A stretch of DNA of 64,000 nucleotides, taken from NCBI GenBank assembly GCA_037176845.1, contig JAYKXP010000056.1:62001-126000 (forward strand), in the 5' to 3' direction. Below the pieces are notes generated by a model that made no database searches, had not been told where the DNA came from, and worked only from the letters and a program-made list of their open reading frames with translations. The DNA is from Paramarasmius palmivorus. Lineage: Eukaryota > Basidiomycota > Agaricomycetes > Agaricales > Marasmiaceae. Positions within the stretch are counted from its first letter, which is position 1. Each line of letters begins with the position of its first letter. A program made the position numbers and the translations under genes. This document shows, one piece after another, positions 1 to 12,365 of this stretch.

Positions 1-687
1 GATTCTGGCTCATCCAGACTGCTACAAACGACTGCAGCAAGAAATTGACAATACATTCCCTCCAGAAGCAGATGCACTGGACTCCACGAAACATCCCGAT
101 ATGCCATTCTTGAACGCTTGTTTGTGAGTTCTCACTTGCATTCAACAACTATGTAGTCTCACTCCTTGTGCCAGAAACGAAGCTTTGCGGGTATTGCCAC
201 CGTTGCCCACCGGGGGGCTGAGGGAGGTGCCGCAAGGTGGTAAAGTGATTGGAGGCTTGTAGGTTTCACCGCTTTCACTGAGAATAGATGCTCATGTTAT
301 TATGGCAGTTTCATTCCAGAGGGAACTCAAGTACATGTCCCGCCACACACAGTCCATAGAAATCCTTCCCACTTTTTCCCCGAACCAGAGAATTTTGTGC
401 CTACACGATGGCTTGGCTCTGACTCGACAAATATCAAGCGTCAAGCTCACAACCCCGATGCCTTCATTCCGTTTTCCTTCGGCCCCGAAAACTGCATCGG
501 CAAAAATCTAGCACGCAAAGAAATGACGATGACTATTAGTCTCTTGATGCAGAAGCTGGATTTCAAGTTTGCAGATGGTTTTGATTGGGAGAATTGGCCA
601 AAGAAGTTGAAAGACTACTTTGTTTACTCCAGAGAGCCATTGATGATCACGGCCACTACGAGATCCAAGGTCGGCTTTGTACATTAG
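1..687 (+). CDS. Cytochrome P450, C-terminal part (5' end outside window)
   Basis: Haem-thiolate monooxygenase, the C-terminal ~195 residues only; the gene enters from the left edge. The exons I read are <1-123, 175-258 and 309-687, with GT-AG introns of 51 and 50 bp that keep one frame. Visible signatures in order: the K-helix ExxR (NEALRVLP), the PERF-type segment (PENFVPTRW) and the haem loop FSFGPENCIG with its cysteine ligand. The Arg usual in FxxGxRxCxG is Glu here (GPENCIG); basidiomycete P450s with GPxNC loops are known, so I do not take this as inactivating. No membrane anchor can be seen because the N-terminus is missing. The CYP family and substrate cannot be told from this fragment. 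The neighbour downstream is a convergent transcription factor gene. Confidence 0.93.
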
Positions 688-1343
688 GACGTTAATAGAC
701 TATGACTGTCGTCCTTCGCTTAGTAGCACTAGGCTATAGTTGGGCTAGACTTGGTACTATTACATTTAAGACCCAGACCGACCCGTCGTACGAAGTTCTC
801 CCCAATGCCAACATAAAATACATGTGTCACATAGCATGCGCTCAGACGAAGCCTAGCAGCGGCTGGAGTGCTTCCGCCGCTTCCATCAAATTCAATATTA
901 ATCCAAGTGGCAAGATGCACGAGGAGTGGATCGGAAGGAGTTATCGTTTATTGCTAATTCCCTCGCGTGTCCGAGCCTGGAATATATAACATCATGACGA
1001 TTCATGAGCATAGTAAAAGGGACAAGTGTCGAGCGAAGATGTTATGGGTACCGGTGCATTCAAGTCGATGTCTGCACAGGAATGACCGCGATGCGAAAGA
1101 AGGCCGACACGCATTACATTCAAACATACGATATGAACAGATCCCATCGCAGACAGATATACAGTACACTAGAAGAGCAGAATACAGCAGCGGACAGTCA
1201 ATGCCAACATTAAATCCACAATAATGATATAAGAATAGAGAAAGAGAGCCTGATACACTGGACAATAGACTTGAAGCGTGAAGGTGTAGCATGAACGAGG
1301 GCTGCGGAAAAGTGAAGTGAAGATATGGTCCATCCTAAAGCGC
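688..1343. other. Intergenic spacer between convergent genes
   Basis: This 656-bp stretch lies between the 3' ends of the P450 and the transcription factor. It has only short overlapping frames on both strands with no recognisable domain. It probably holds the two 3' UTRs. I see no repeat, tRNA or promoter signal. Confidence 0.6.
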
Positions 1344-4300
1344 CTAACCGCCACCGAGAGAGGCATTCTCTCCTGGCCAGAACCATGCGTTCCACTCGGC
1401 ATGTCCCATATTCACATCTCGTACCGCAGAATAAACACCACTATCATATTGATAGCCTTGGGGTGAAGCTACGCTCGACGATGTATACGCGTGAGTTTGG
1501 CCTCCTGCTCCCGGGCCGACCGGAAGCTGTGGCGAAGTGATATGTGAAGCTGGATAGCCTGCCTGTCCCGAACGAAGCATGGTATAATCGACGTGATCTT
1601 GTCTTTGATAAACGTCACTGTGCCTTCTATGACCAGCTTCGAGCACCTCGCCTCGACCATGCGGCACTGACGAAGTGTGATATCGTTCACTATAATGTTC
1701 AGCTTGATAAGGTGCGCTGGGACTCGCTATAACGTCCGAGCGTGGCATTTGCGGCTTGACTTGATACTTGCGATCACGGAAGTCTAGCGATGCATGGGGT
1801 ATAGTGATTGTGGGCAATCGAGAATAGGCGGGATGTGCAGCAACAGTAGCCATTGTAGTCGTAGGGATCGACAACGTTGTCGCGTAGTGGTAGCCATCTT
1901 GCCCAGTATGATGTAAGTTCTGCGTTGAACCGGTAAGATCCGATGAGAGACTGGGCGTTGCTGACAATGGAGTATTGGCGTACGCAGGGACAAGTGCAGG
2001 CGCAGGCATCATGTCCGACGTTCTTCTGGTATATCCATCATCGACAGGTATCCCCGCAACTCCAACCTTCTGCTCCGGAGTACCTAAACCTGCCTGAACA
2101 TGACTGGGACCCAATCCAGGTGACACGTCATTTCCTCTGGCCCACTTCTCTAGCACCCTCTCCAAATGCTTGCTCAGCTTCTCCATTGACGACTGCATAC
2201 CAGGAACACTACCTTGCCCGCCCTTTAATACCACCCCGCAAAGTTCCAAGCGTTCTGACATCTCAAGAGTCAGGCCTTGTTGTCGATCGGCTAACGCCAG
2301 GTCTATCGTGGCAGCGAGAAACGCTGCAAATATCACAGCGTAGGAGGCTCTACCTAACGGGAATGCCTCCGCGTACCAACGGAAGAGAATGTGTATTTCG
2401 ACGGCGGCCTGTTCGCACGTGGACACAGCATGCGGGACAAGGAGAAGATCATCTGACGTATTGGTATTGGCGCTCGGATGTGGGACATGGTTTGTTTTTG
2501 GAGAAGAGGAATGTCGTCTACCGATGTGGGGAGAGGGATTCTTGGTGGTAGGAGATGAAGTGGAGGCCATCGCTGCCAGCGCGCTGGCGCTGGTGTAGTA
2601 AAAGGGGCGGTAGAGAAGTATCCAGATGACACGAACGAGGATACTAGACAGCTATCAGAGTGTGGCTCAGAGAGGAACATGAAAGTAACGTACTTGAGCT
2701 GAAGAATGTGTGGTGGTGGTGGCGAGCCTTCCCCTCGGAGGGAATCTAGGGTCACTTGTAACACAATCTGCCGGTCTGCATGACGCTGCCACTCTAACAT
2801 CCTGTCTCTCATATTCGATACAAAATCCCGCACTTGATGGGAAGGTAGACGGCGCCACGGTTTTCGGTACAGGTAACGGTGAACTTCGTCCAGGAACTGT
2901 AGAGCTGCGTTAGCGGAGGGCGTGAGGTGAGCATGATGAAATTACCTCGTTGGCGCGAATATTCCTAGGAGATGACCGTAAATGAGACATGATTTGCCAC
3001 GATGATAAGGGATGGGTCTTACTCGTAGAAGCACCTATGTTGGTGACGTGGTTGCGGCTGGTATGAAAGCAGGCTCGGTGGACACTCCCCAGCGATGTAT
3101 GGCGTCCACATTGTATTGTCCTCGACAGGATCTGCATCGTAGTTGTGAACAGAGTTGGAACAGAGTACAAAGAACTTACCAGGTAATGGCGGTCGTCTCT
3201 CATCACCACTTAGGAGAGGCGTTCGATTCAGGGCAAGAGATATCAATCTGTAAAGAGCGCCTTCAGCGATAGCAACCTATACCCAAGACACACAAACTCA
3301 CTTATCCCATACGAATGCGGCCCAATACACCCTCAACCTCATCTGTCTCGCAACATAGCTCCTTCCACGTTTACCTCCCCGAGTACGGTCCGATCCACTG
3401 CCACTCGCTGGGCTCGCACTTGCGCGGTCGTCTGGCGGTTCTTTGTCCAGATGTATACCAAGGTCTGACAAATGATTAATGAGACGGCAGATATAGGTGA
3501 TAATGAAAGGCCACGAACCAATGATCATCGAAATGGCACTTGCTGTCATATGCCAAGCTTGCGCATACATTCCACGAGCCGCGTTGTTGGCTGAAAGTAG
3601 AATGAGACCTATACAGGGAGACATTCAGTGCCGAGAGGGAGAAAGCAATTGATATCGTAACATACCCTGTATCGTTGGTATTGAGCTCGGTCTGGATAGG
3701 TCGGCAGCTAGAAGGATATGGGCTTTCGCCTAGGTACACTCTAGTCAGCAACATGTTGGGACGATCGCTGTTAAGTACCTACCGCGTATTGGAACACATT
3801 TGCCGCCAGTTGTGGGATATGGCGAGCCGTGTGGGAGTAGACGGACCATAGCAAGAAGGGAGTGAAGTATTTGGGATCATTGGTTTCGAGTGCATCTGTC
3901 GAAGAGTAAGCGCTTGAAGCTGACGATGACTACGAGGGAGACAATACTGACGTTCAAATAGTTGCTGGTTTAGAACGCAATTACGTGGGCCTTGCCATCT
4001 GTGAAGAGAGATGAGCTGTATAAAGCAGCCGATAACGGATTGACGAACGAAAAGTAATTGTCCAACAATATCTGTCTTTCTCCCAGCGTCGCTAACATGA
4101 GTAAGTGAGCGTAAGTAAAAGACATGACACTCCGAAGACTCACGTCCTTCTGCCGCGAGTCCAGATGGGAAGGTGTTTTGTATATAGTAGTCAATCCATG
4201 CAGAAACCTCCCTGTTCGGCACAAATGGCACACTCTGCATTTGAGTGTTTCTCTCCTTCTCGTCCAAGTCTGAAGCTGAGGATACTTCTGATGGCGGTGG

Positions 4301-5089
4301 TTCTTCTGGTTTGAGGGAAAGTCTGAGTGCCGATTCTGTACGTGTTATGGCGTCGGATTCGGTGTCCTGTCCCCAATCAAGTTAATACTAACACCGTGTG
4401 CCACTCCAAAGTCAAACGCACCTCAGGTTCCGAGTCTGTCTCCTGAACTGATGATAGTGACTTTGGTGTACTATGAGTCTCTGAAATATGGCTTTCTCCT
4501 CTGGATCTCTTATTCGGTCTGGCACTGCTGCTAGCAGGAAATGGCTCTTCTTCTTCTTCTTCTTCTTCTTGATCGCTAACAGCTCGTGGAGCAATGCGCC
4601 GACCGAGAGCGAGCTTCTTCTCGTCGTCTTGAATCCACTTTGCTAACAGTGTTTCCCGGTCCTCCTGATTTGCCTTGGCTAACTTGCGTATATACCTGGA
4701 GTAATAGGACCGTCAAGAATTGTTGGCCTGCCACTCGATAGAATACTGATTTACCTTCGCAATGAATCTGCTTCCGCGTTGGACTGGGAACTGAGAGCAA
4801 CCTTTGCCCTTGATCTGCAGCGCATCATCACCAGACATCATCGTGTCAAAAGTCAGTTCCCGTGTAAAGAATCCGAAAAAATCTTCACGTACGGTGGAAA
4901 AACACATTTGACGCCGACTTCTCTGCAATGCGTACACAAACTATTTCCCTGTGCATCCTTCCCTGGACACTTTCTCTTCCTCTTCCTGCAGAGTTCACAC
5001 GACGCTCCGTATCTCCTCTTTGTTCGTACAGGGGCTCCGTCGGCGGGTGTGTCAGTGGCAGCTTCGGGAGGGTTCATTGTCGCGATCAT
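1344..5089 (-). CDS. Zn2Cys6 (GAL4-type) fungal transcription factor with middle homology region
   Basis: Nuclear DNA-binding regulator of roughly a thousand residues in many exons. The first exon carries the binuclear zinc cluster with spacing C-x2-C-x6-C-x10-C-x2-C-x6-C (CELCRKRKRKC ... LCTHC ... VKC). It is followed by a basic/acidic linker with a poly-Glu run (minus strand of 4547-4570). The fungal-specific middle homology region comes next, seen as LLDNYFSFVNPL near 4.05 kb, YFTPFLLWSVYSHTARHIP near 3.85 kb and LRVYWAAFVWDK near 3.3 kb. The last exon (1344 to about 2.57 kb) gives a helical segment and then a long Ser/Pro/Tyr/Gln-rich low-complexity tail typical of an activation domain. 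I chose the ATG at 5089 because it is the last methionine before the basic stretch preceding the zinc cluster; an in-frame ATG at 5077 or 5215 is possible. Exact exon borders between 2.6 and 4.9 kb are approximate. Target genes are unknown. Confidence 0.88.
4547..4570. repeat. (CTT)8 trinucleotide microsatellite inside a coding exon
   Basis: Eight perfect CTT units on the + strand read as GAA codons in the Zn2Cys6 factor on the - strand, giving an uninterrupted acidic Glu tract. Length variation between strains would be expected, with no frameshift because the unit is three bases. Confidence 0.9.
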
Positions 5090-5778
5090 ATTGGCCGAAC
5101 GAGAGGTGTGGTCGAAGAGGAGGACATTCAGGAAGACCTGAGTAAAATGCCCGACGTTGTGGGCGGCGATGGAGAAACCTCCTGTGAATCCTGGGAACCC
5201 AACCATAAAATTCAAATCCGAGTCACGGACCGGTCACATGGATTGTCCCGAGCCGGACCGGCCGGGACTAGATGGAGATTCATAACCCAGATCTGAATAG
5301 ATCTCGGCTGATGGCATGGCCCCAGATTCCGAAGTTCCGCAGAATCTGATTGCTGTGAAATTTGAGGGTACCTTTTTCTTCACCACCTACAGCGAACCTC
5401 AGGCCTCAGGATGGGCCTGTGGTTGTAATAACTTTAATCCTTGTGCTGCTTTCTTTTCGAGGCGTCGAATATCTCTCCTGTGATTAATCCGGCCCTAAAA
5501 AACTTCCGCGCAGCTTCCGCCACAAAACCCTGAAACCCAACCCTGACTCCTCGTTTCACGGAATAGCAACGTATCTGATTTGGCCTCGAGAAATCTCTTT
5601 GCTTACCATAATTGTCTGAAACAGCTTCTTGAACAGCCGGGGCCCGGATTACCGAGAAAGTAAGGCCCATTCTGATCGCTTACTCGTCAGCACGCTTCCC
5701 ATGAAAAATGGTGTTTTCCTCATTCAACTCAAGATATCGAAAGGACAGCTGGCAAATTCGATACTTCGTGGCCTCCAA

Positions 5779-6489
5779 TCAGCACCCGTCCTTGTACTTG
5801 CTCAAGCACTCCGTGATGTGCGGAACAGCTGAGTCCCATGCCCGCTTCGCTTGTTCTTTTCCTGTGTTCTACATCAAGAAATGAAAACTCCTGGCTTTAC
5901 GGGTTCATAAAAATCATCCACCACTCACGGTAACGAACAAGGCTACAACAGTGCTTTCTGGGTCCAAATATCTATCTCTGAAACTCTTGAGGTTTCGATA
6001 CACCTCACACTTTACGAACTCGTAGTAACCGCCAAATTCCGTTGACTTTGAACCGAAATCGTCCATCAATTTGCTGAGAGCCTCGACAGTGGGGTTCATT
6101 CGAGCTAGAACCTCATTCTCGTCGGATACAGACGGCAGAGGGCTCGCAGCCTGCGCTTGCACCTGTGTATTAGCCGGATTGTACTACGGATGCACTAGGC
6201 TGCAACTTCAAGGCCCGACCTTCGCATCCAGGGTCATAGCATTGATTCGCTTCTGTATTTCTTGCACCGTGTTATTCATCTCCTGCGGTTCCGACGTCAA
6301 CATACAGCTATAAAGACTGGAATATCTTACCATCAACGAAGCAAAACTGATTGGATTCTTGTTCATGTACTCGTCCAAGGTGGTGATGTTCTCGGCCAAG
6401 GTAGCAAAGTCCGACATTACTTGAGCTACATCTCGAGCGAACACCGACACAATGAGGGTCAGAAAGAGCAAAAGGGCGGACTTGACCAT
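5779..6489 (-). CDS. HsbA-like secreted hydrophobic-surface-binding protein (copy 1)
   Basis: Predicted secreted protein of 181 residues resembling the HsbA family (hydrophobic surface binding protein A, first known from Aspergillus oryzae, where it binds solid hydrophobic surfaces and helps recruit hydrolases). Four exons: 6489-6331, 6282-6220, 6162-5929 and 5868-5779, all GT-AG and in frame. A signal peptide (MVKSALLLFLTLIVSVFA) precedes the family opening DVAQVMSDFATLAENITTL. The second exon is exactly 63 nt, as in the four related genes at 21-31 kb. It is the most diverged copy: it has Cys residues near the C-terminus (FVKCEVY, ITECLSKYKDGC) and lacks the AIH..A segment of the others. A TATA-like GATATAAG lies about 40 bp upstream of the start on the - strand. 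Confidence 0.8.
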
Positions 6490-7123
6490 GTCTGTGGACC
6501 TTACTGCGCTGGCGCAGAACAGCGTCTCTTATATCTACGGGCCTTCACGGGATAGTTTACCTACTCTCAGGCTCTACATCGTCAAGTTTCGTGAGCAAAA
6601 CCATTCGATTCGAGCCTCATGAGGAGCGGATATGTGTCAAACCTTGGAGATCGAGAGTCTTAATCAAGGTCGACGTACGTTCAGAGTGGGTCGTGTCAGC
6701 CAAGTGTCAGCTATAGTTGAGAGGTTAATCAACGTGTCCAGAGCTCGTCCAGCTCCTCATTGGTGCCCTATCCTCCTTGTACCTTACTATAATCACCATC
6801 ATAGGCTAGGAATACTCCGAGAAGGAGCATACGCACCTGCTCACAGGCCATACCTACTCGAGCGACCATCTTCTACATTCGCCAATCAGACCGGATTCTG
6901 ACGAGAACGACCCAAATCCACAATATCCCATCAATCCGCACCCTCGCCGATGCAGCTAACGGCCGTGCTCCTGACTTTAGTCTGTATACTAGTTGTCCTT
7001 CTGGCTCTAGAGCGGCTATTGAGCGATATCAGAGTAGATCACATTTGGCATTCATCCTTGCGCAAGAAATTAACAATGTCCCAAATAGGTTGAAAACCCG
7101 TTCATGCATGTGTGCGATATCCT
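6490..7123. other. Intergenic spacer (HsbA copy 1 promoter side)
   Basis: A 634-bp region between two - strand genes. Apart from the TATA-like stretch just upstream of HsbA copy 1 I see nothing assignable; the frames on either strand are short and without family features. Confidence 0.5.
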
Positions 7124-9115
7124 CTAATTTCTCGATATATAACTCTGGTCTACTCCCCTCCTGTGAAACTGAATTGTGTCTAGCTGATAGGAATCCGTTT
7201 TCGCTTCGTTATCGATAGTAGTATCGCCGTATTCAGTAGCAAGCATGATTTCCTTGATGTTTAGGAGCACTCGAGAGCTGATAATTGAGTATGTGCTGTA
7301 TGAAACGCGATCAGCGGTCTCATACAAACCAGGGAGTTGACATTTATACGTACGCAAGACATATGCTGTGAAAATCAAAACAATTCAAATCAGTTGGGCG
7401 CATAGATATCATCCGAGTCCGCCGACCTAATCATAACCTCTCCGATAGTAACACGAGCACCCGCAGCAATGACAGCTTGAGGTACCATCACAGCTACGAC
7501 ATATCATTGTTAGTTTGTAGTGAAACAAAATAGGGAGTTAGACCGAACCGAATACTGCCAGAAACCAGAAGATGCCGTCTCGCATGAATAACGATACAAC
7601 AGGTGTTCGAGCTATTCCACGATTGGTGAAGAGCGTCCTCCCGCATTTGTAGATTGTCATGACAAACATAATGAAGGACTAGAACGTTAGTACCGCTTAG
7701 AAGGTCTCGAACCGTCTATTTACTCACGACTATCAGTGGAGGAACAGCCATAAAAGCGTAATACCGTGGAGCAGCTGGAATGTTCATTGACAGGTGTCTG
7801 GAATTGAGAGGTTGATTGAAAATCTTACTCATCGAATAGCAACCTTCAAGCATTGGCCTAAAGGCAAATTAGCGTTAGGAATCGTTCATGTAAAAGAAGA
7901 TTAGACAATACCCGACATGGACATATTCTACGATTTGTGAAAGTCTCAGCGGCAGAGATAATTTAGGCCCAGGGACGTTGACTCACGCTGCATTTTGAAC
8001 ACGACATGATAGTCAAGAACGAGCCTATCGGAGACCGTTAAATCCGCTGGTACACTGGCAAACTAAGTCTCCTTACATCGTTACAAATTCCCCTGATCGA
8101 CGGGCAGTGAATCAATCGACGACCTCATCGGCGTGAAACCTACCGGAAATCAACGGTATCATCAAATAAAGGAGTTTCTTCGATCTACCGTACAGGATCC
8201 AAACTCTGTGCATCGATTTAGCGACAGCCACGACGGAAGGGAGAGAACACACCTCATGAGAAGGACCAAATCGACCGTGCTTATGATAATTGTAATAGTG
8301 ATACCCATGAGCTAGGACTAGTCAGGCATTACGCACAGTGTACTTCATGGTAAAGGTTCTCACATGTAGGAACGCTGAACAACTACAAGGATCTTTGTTG
8401 GACATTCAACACTACGAATTATGCGAGACAAACTTACGTCTTTTATGAAACGCGAATGAATGACCTACCGCAAATTATAGGTGCTAAAATAAACTACTCA
8501 CCTTGTCCGAATTAACTTCACGGAGCATAACTGACAATAATTTGAGACGGAGTAATCAAGTGAAGACTCCACATGCTCACAACTGGCATTTATCCTACAG
8601 GAAAACGGTAAGTGTGCTGGTACGGAGTAATAAAGCCGGAATGCGCACCCTAACGCGACCAGACTGAAATATCGGTTCTTGAACTGGGTATCAATGGCTA
8701 TAGCAATAAATATAACCAGGTATGAAACACACCCATAGCTAAATAATTCAGTAGAAGATACCACTAGCCACGAAGCTGACTGCGCTTACATAAATGAGGC
8801 TAGCCAGCTTCTTCGGCGTTTTCCATATTAATTCGATCTTGTTAAATCATAAGCCTATCCTGAACGGAGAATTATCACTAAGACCGCTCACCTCTTTCTC
8901 CAAAGTCAGGAAATAGTCGAAGCTGATGAGGGATTACAAAAGTGATCCCTAAGTGTGCTAACGGACTTACACCAAAACGGTAACAGCAGCGACTAGAGAA
9001 TCATTGTGACCGAGGCTACACCCAATTCTCGATTGAGAGACTAACCTGTTGCGTAATTTGTCGTTTTTGCATCTTCGATGAGCTGAAGAAGTAATAGAAG
9101 TCGAGCCCTATCCAT
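7124..9115 (-). CDS. DUF6533-type multi-pass membrane protein (copy 1)
   Basis: Integral membrane protein of the DUF6533 group, a large uncharacterised family in Agaricomycetes with a receptor-like layout of several TM helices. Ten or more short exons. The start MDRARLLL at 9115 splices to NYATVAAVTVLVFDYFLTL and then EKE plus IELIWKTPKKLASLIY, the family signature D(Y/H)xLTxxxEIxxIW. Further exons give FKNRYFSLVA, ILVVVQRSYM, ITITIIISTVDLVLLMR, VWILYGRSKKLLYLMIP, then IPAAPRYYAFMAVPPLIVS with the following helix. The C-terminal exon contains SRVLLNIKEIM and a cytosolic tail to the stop at 7124. Hydrophobic stretches alternate with short charged loops, as in the second copy at 16.5 kb. The function is unknown. 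Several internal exon borders (8.7-7.4 kb) are approximate. Confidence 0.72.
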
Positions 9116-9791
9116 GATGCGGGCTCGGAGAGGGGGGCTTGTAGGAAAGTAAGACCCGTAGCTTTTAACGTTTCCGCACTTCATATTGTGCCTAAGTCCC
9201 GACAGTGACGGGTGTCGACCACCTGTGGCGCTCAATGTCACTGAAGATGTTCTCAGTAACTCGGATCAATGTGCGGCGAGAGAACTTACGAATTCTGGTC
9301 GGCCGAGGGATTACAGGATGAGTTTTCATGAGCGTTACGGTTGCACTAGATGGGATTCAGAGATTGAGATTCGTGTTTCAGCTGCACAAGCTCGATAGCG
9401 TAGCACTGGTAGCGTTCAATACATTGGCCACCAGCTGATCGCACATGCTCGGGAGAAGCATTCTTTTCTGACGGATGTCCCAGGTGATTCATCAGTAGCT
9501 TCCAAATGTTCCTGAAAATGCAAGCTTGGGCGTCCAAGACTCACTATGTCCGTTACTCGTATGGTCAGAAATTCATGTTGTGTTCGCTGCACATACAATG
9601 ACATGTCTATAGTCAGCCATGATGCATGATGGTGGTCAAGGGAAAGGTTTGATTATACGTACGATCCCGGACCTAAGCACACAAGCCATGGAGCCGGAGC
9701 CGGAGCCGGAGGAGTCTTCTCCGAGAGAATCTAGACTCCTTCCATCAAAATTGTTATCGCGTTATCTTGATTCTTTCTATTATGTAGAATC
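9116..9791. other. Intergenic spacer
   Basis: 676 bp between two - strand genes. It holds a short GGAGCC hexamer repeat near 9691-9711 and several small frames without family resemblance. No gene is supported. Confidence 0.5.
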
Positions 9792-11778
9792 CTACTCTAC
9801 AACTTCCGGCCCCTCGATCAGAAACATCTTTTCAGGAACCTCTACACAAATCTCTATGACTTTCTGATACACGTCTCTCCATGGCGTCCCTTCGCTCCCC
9901 CCAACGTTGACTAAGCTTGGTCCGATGCCCCACTGATGTATAGTCTTGTCAAGCATTTTTGCGAAATCAAGCACAAGGTCGCCTGAATTCGCCAATGGGG
10001 AGTATAAAGCGTCAGTTTGGTGAACCACGCTGTCAAGCAGGAGTGTGCATTTCGTTACCCGGGAGATCTTGGCATGCTCTGGCGAAGATGCTACCCACTC
10101 AGTGAGACCTTGTATGAAGGAGGTAGGCTGATGCCATCCAGGCCACTTGTCTGGCCATTCCTGTTTCATTCGTATCCAGTACCGGTTCAGAATGGAGTAG
10201 CACGCAAGGAAATGGGTGGTGGTAATGTGATCCGAGTGCGACAGCATGTCAAGAGTGGCAAAAACTTGAAGCAAGAGATCTGTTGTTCACATTGAGTGAC
10301 GTTATACCAATGGTCAAAGTTTTTGTCATACCTTCCCCGATGCTCTTAAATCGCGTCGGATCTGCATCCACGACATCTTTCTCTCTTCGCTGTGGATTTG
10401 AATCCAAGGAGAAGGTTGTCGCCATTCGGCCAAGCTGGTCAAGTGCCATCGTCGTCTCGTCTCTCGTCATCTTTGGGTCACCCACAGCTCTTAACAACAG
10501 CTCCATCAACCATCTCCTTGCAGGATCATCCCACCAGAACCAGTCGTGATATTTAGTCATGAGCTGATATCTCCGGAAATCTGAGAGATGCTGTAATGAG
10601 CGAGGTAGCACACCCTGGTAGGATGCGTAGTCTTCGAGGCAGTGGTAGATATACATTGATACCTGTCTGCTTGCACCGAAAGCCTCATTCATCCAATCCA
10701 TGGCCGATTCCATGAGATGATAGTTGATATCTCGAGTAATATAAGAGGGATGGGAGGTATCGCTGACAAACCAGTCCGACATTCTGCGAAAGAATGGGTC
10801 TAGTCCACACGACTTTGGCAGAAGGTCGACGAAACGGTAGAAGAGCCATGACTGGGGAGATTTGAACGCGCACGGTACGGATGGCATCCAGGATGTCGGC
10901 AGGTGCATTGACAGCGTCGGCAGTACTGTCGTCGCCAAGATGGCCAATACCGCTAGCGAGATCTGGATGGTCACGAGAAGCGCCACGGCGGTATTCAGAG
11001 ACCATAGCAACTCCATTACCCCGAGGAAGAATAATACGAGAGCTATCTCTAGTAGGAGAGGAATCGAATGTGCGAGTCCCGGGACACCCCACATCTCAAG
11101 ACTCTCCCGCCGGATCTGAGAGAGTAGAAAATGATCTTTGTGAGACATGTACTTGGAGGGGTCTCGCCGATGTTCTCGAATCCATTGCTTGCACAGAATG
11201 CCCACTATCACAGCAGTGAGACTGAGGGTCAAGCTGAGAAACCAGTATGCATTGATGCGGACTGCGGAGGCAGAAGGCCCGAAAGACTCGACAACTGGCG
11301 TAGTGATAGTGGTAGCATTGAGGTTTTGTGCAATGGTATAGAGGATCTGGACCATAACGTCTTCGTGCCCGATGTCAAGCCACTGGTATGATTCAACGGT
11401 GAATGCCGTCACGACTGCGGAAAAGAGACCTGCCTGCGCCAAATCGGTCTGAGATGCGTGAACATGAGCCAGCACGGTAGAACTCACGAAAACGAGGAGT
11501 GTATCAATATCCTCTCGCCACCCTCTACATCTTTCTTCGTCGTGCTTATCCACCCGCTTCAAGCATTCCTTCCAGCAGTCTCCTTCTTTCGGTAAAGCAT
11601 ATCGATATGGGACTTCTGTAGTCCAAGGTTCTGGCTAGTATACGTCAGTATCAAGACAGGTAAGCGCAATATCACTTGTTTTACCAATGGCAGCCTAGCG
11701 CGTGATTCTTCAGCTTCTCGGTCGTGCTTTATCCAGGAATTAGTCCAGATGCTTAGGAGGAAGTTATAAACATACCAT
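9792..11778 (-). CDS. DUF6535 domain membrane protein
   Basis: Hypothetical membrane protein of the DUF6535 family, common and expanded in Agaricomycetes and of unknown function. The main exon (11634-10332) begins PEPWTTEVPYRY and contains the family opening (WREDIDTLLVFVSSTVLAHV, then LFSAVVTAFTVESY). Two hydrophobic segments follow (YWFLSLTLSLTAVIVGILCK and IALVLFFLGVMELLWSL), then a third around LAVLAILATTVLPTL. The last exon (10279-9792) continues in frame after an intron at 10331-10280 (GED/LLLQVFATL) and encodes a soluble helical tail. Upstream, a short exon ending ARLPL (from 11726) joins in frame. Before it the only compatible start I can find is an ATG at 11778 sitting immediately before a GT donor, so the first exon would be only three bases. 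The 5' end is therefore uncertain. Confidence 0.78.
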
Positions 11779-12365
11779 TCAGAAATACGTAGTGCAGAGG
11801 TAGTCTCCCCTAGGCAGACTCGATATCGCTCGACAGCTCGTTTGATATGGGCAGAGGAAAGATGAGTTTACTCATCGACAGCCGTTCCATCTCGCCTTTG
11901 CAACAACGGGCAGTGCGTCGTCACAGAGTCTACGCGGGTCCTATCACTCCCCATTCTCCCATTCGCGAGCCACGAGGTTGCATCTCGAAAAGTCCAAAAA
12001 TCGACGTGGAAGGAGTGAGACAAAAGCGGGAGCTGAACCATGTCAGCCGTTGTGAGAAGATGGCTAAATTTTGCCGGCCGGATGACCTACTATACGGACG
12101 TTCACGTGGCAAGAGCCGAACAATCCTTGACATTGACCACAACGAAGTTCTATAGTCTCCCAAGGCAGTCTCAAGTCGTACATCCTTGATGTGGTATATT
12201 CTGGTGGTATGCACGAGTTTCTGGTCCAGATCGTCTTCCATTCGTTCACACGTACATTGCGATGCTTTACTGTTCTCTTTAGCATCATGATTCACCCCGA
12301 GTAAGTAGACGAGTGTCAGGTGCCAGTGAAGGGAGAAAACGGTGACGAACCTCTACCCTACTTCC
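11779..12365. other. Divergent intergenic region (DUF6535 / SDR 1)
   Basis: 587 bp between divergently transcribed genes, so it should hold both promoters. Short frames are present on both strands but none has family features. I do not see a clear TATA box or repeated operator. Confidence 0.5.

Noticed and set aside
1943..2551. 202-residue frame on the + strand
   Set aside because: It is antisense to the last exon of the Zn2Cys6 factor, has no family features, and the - strand frame is the better one.
9619..9867. Frame containing Pro-Glu repeats (GGAGCC hexamers)
   Set aside because: Only three repeat units, and it overlaps the well-supported end of the DUF6535 gene on the other strand.
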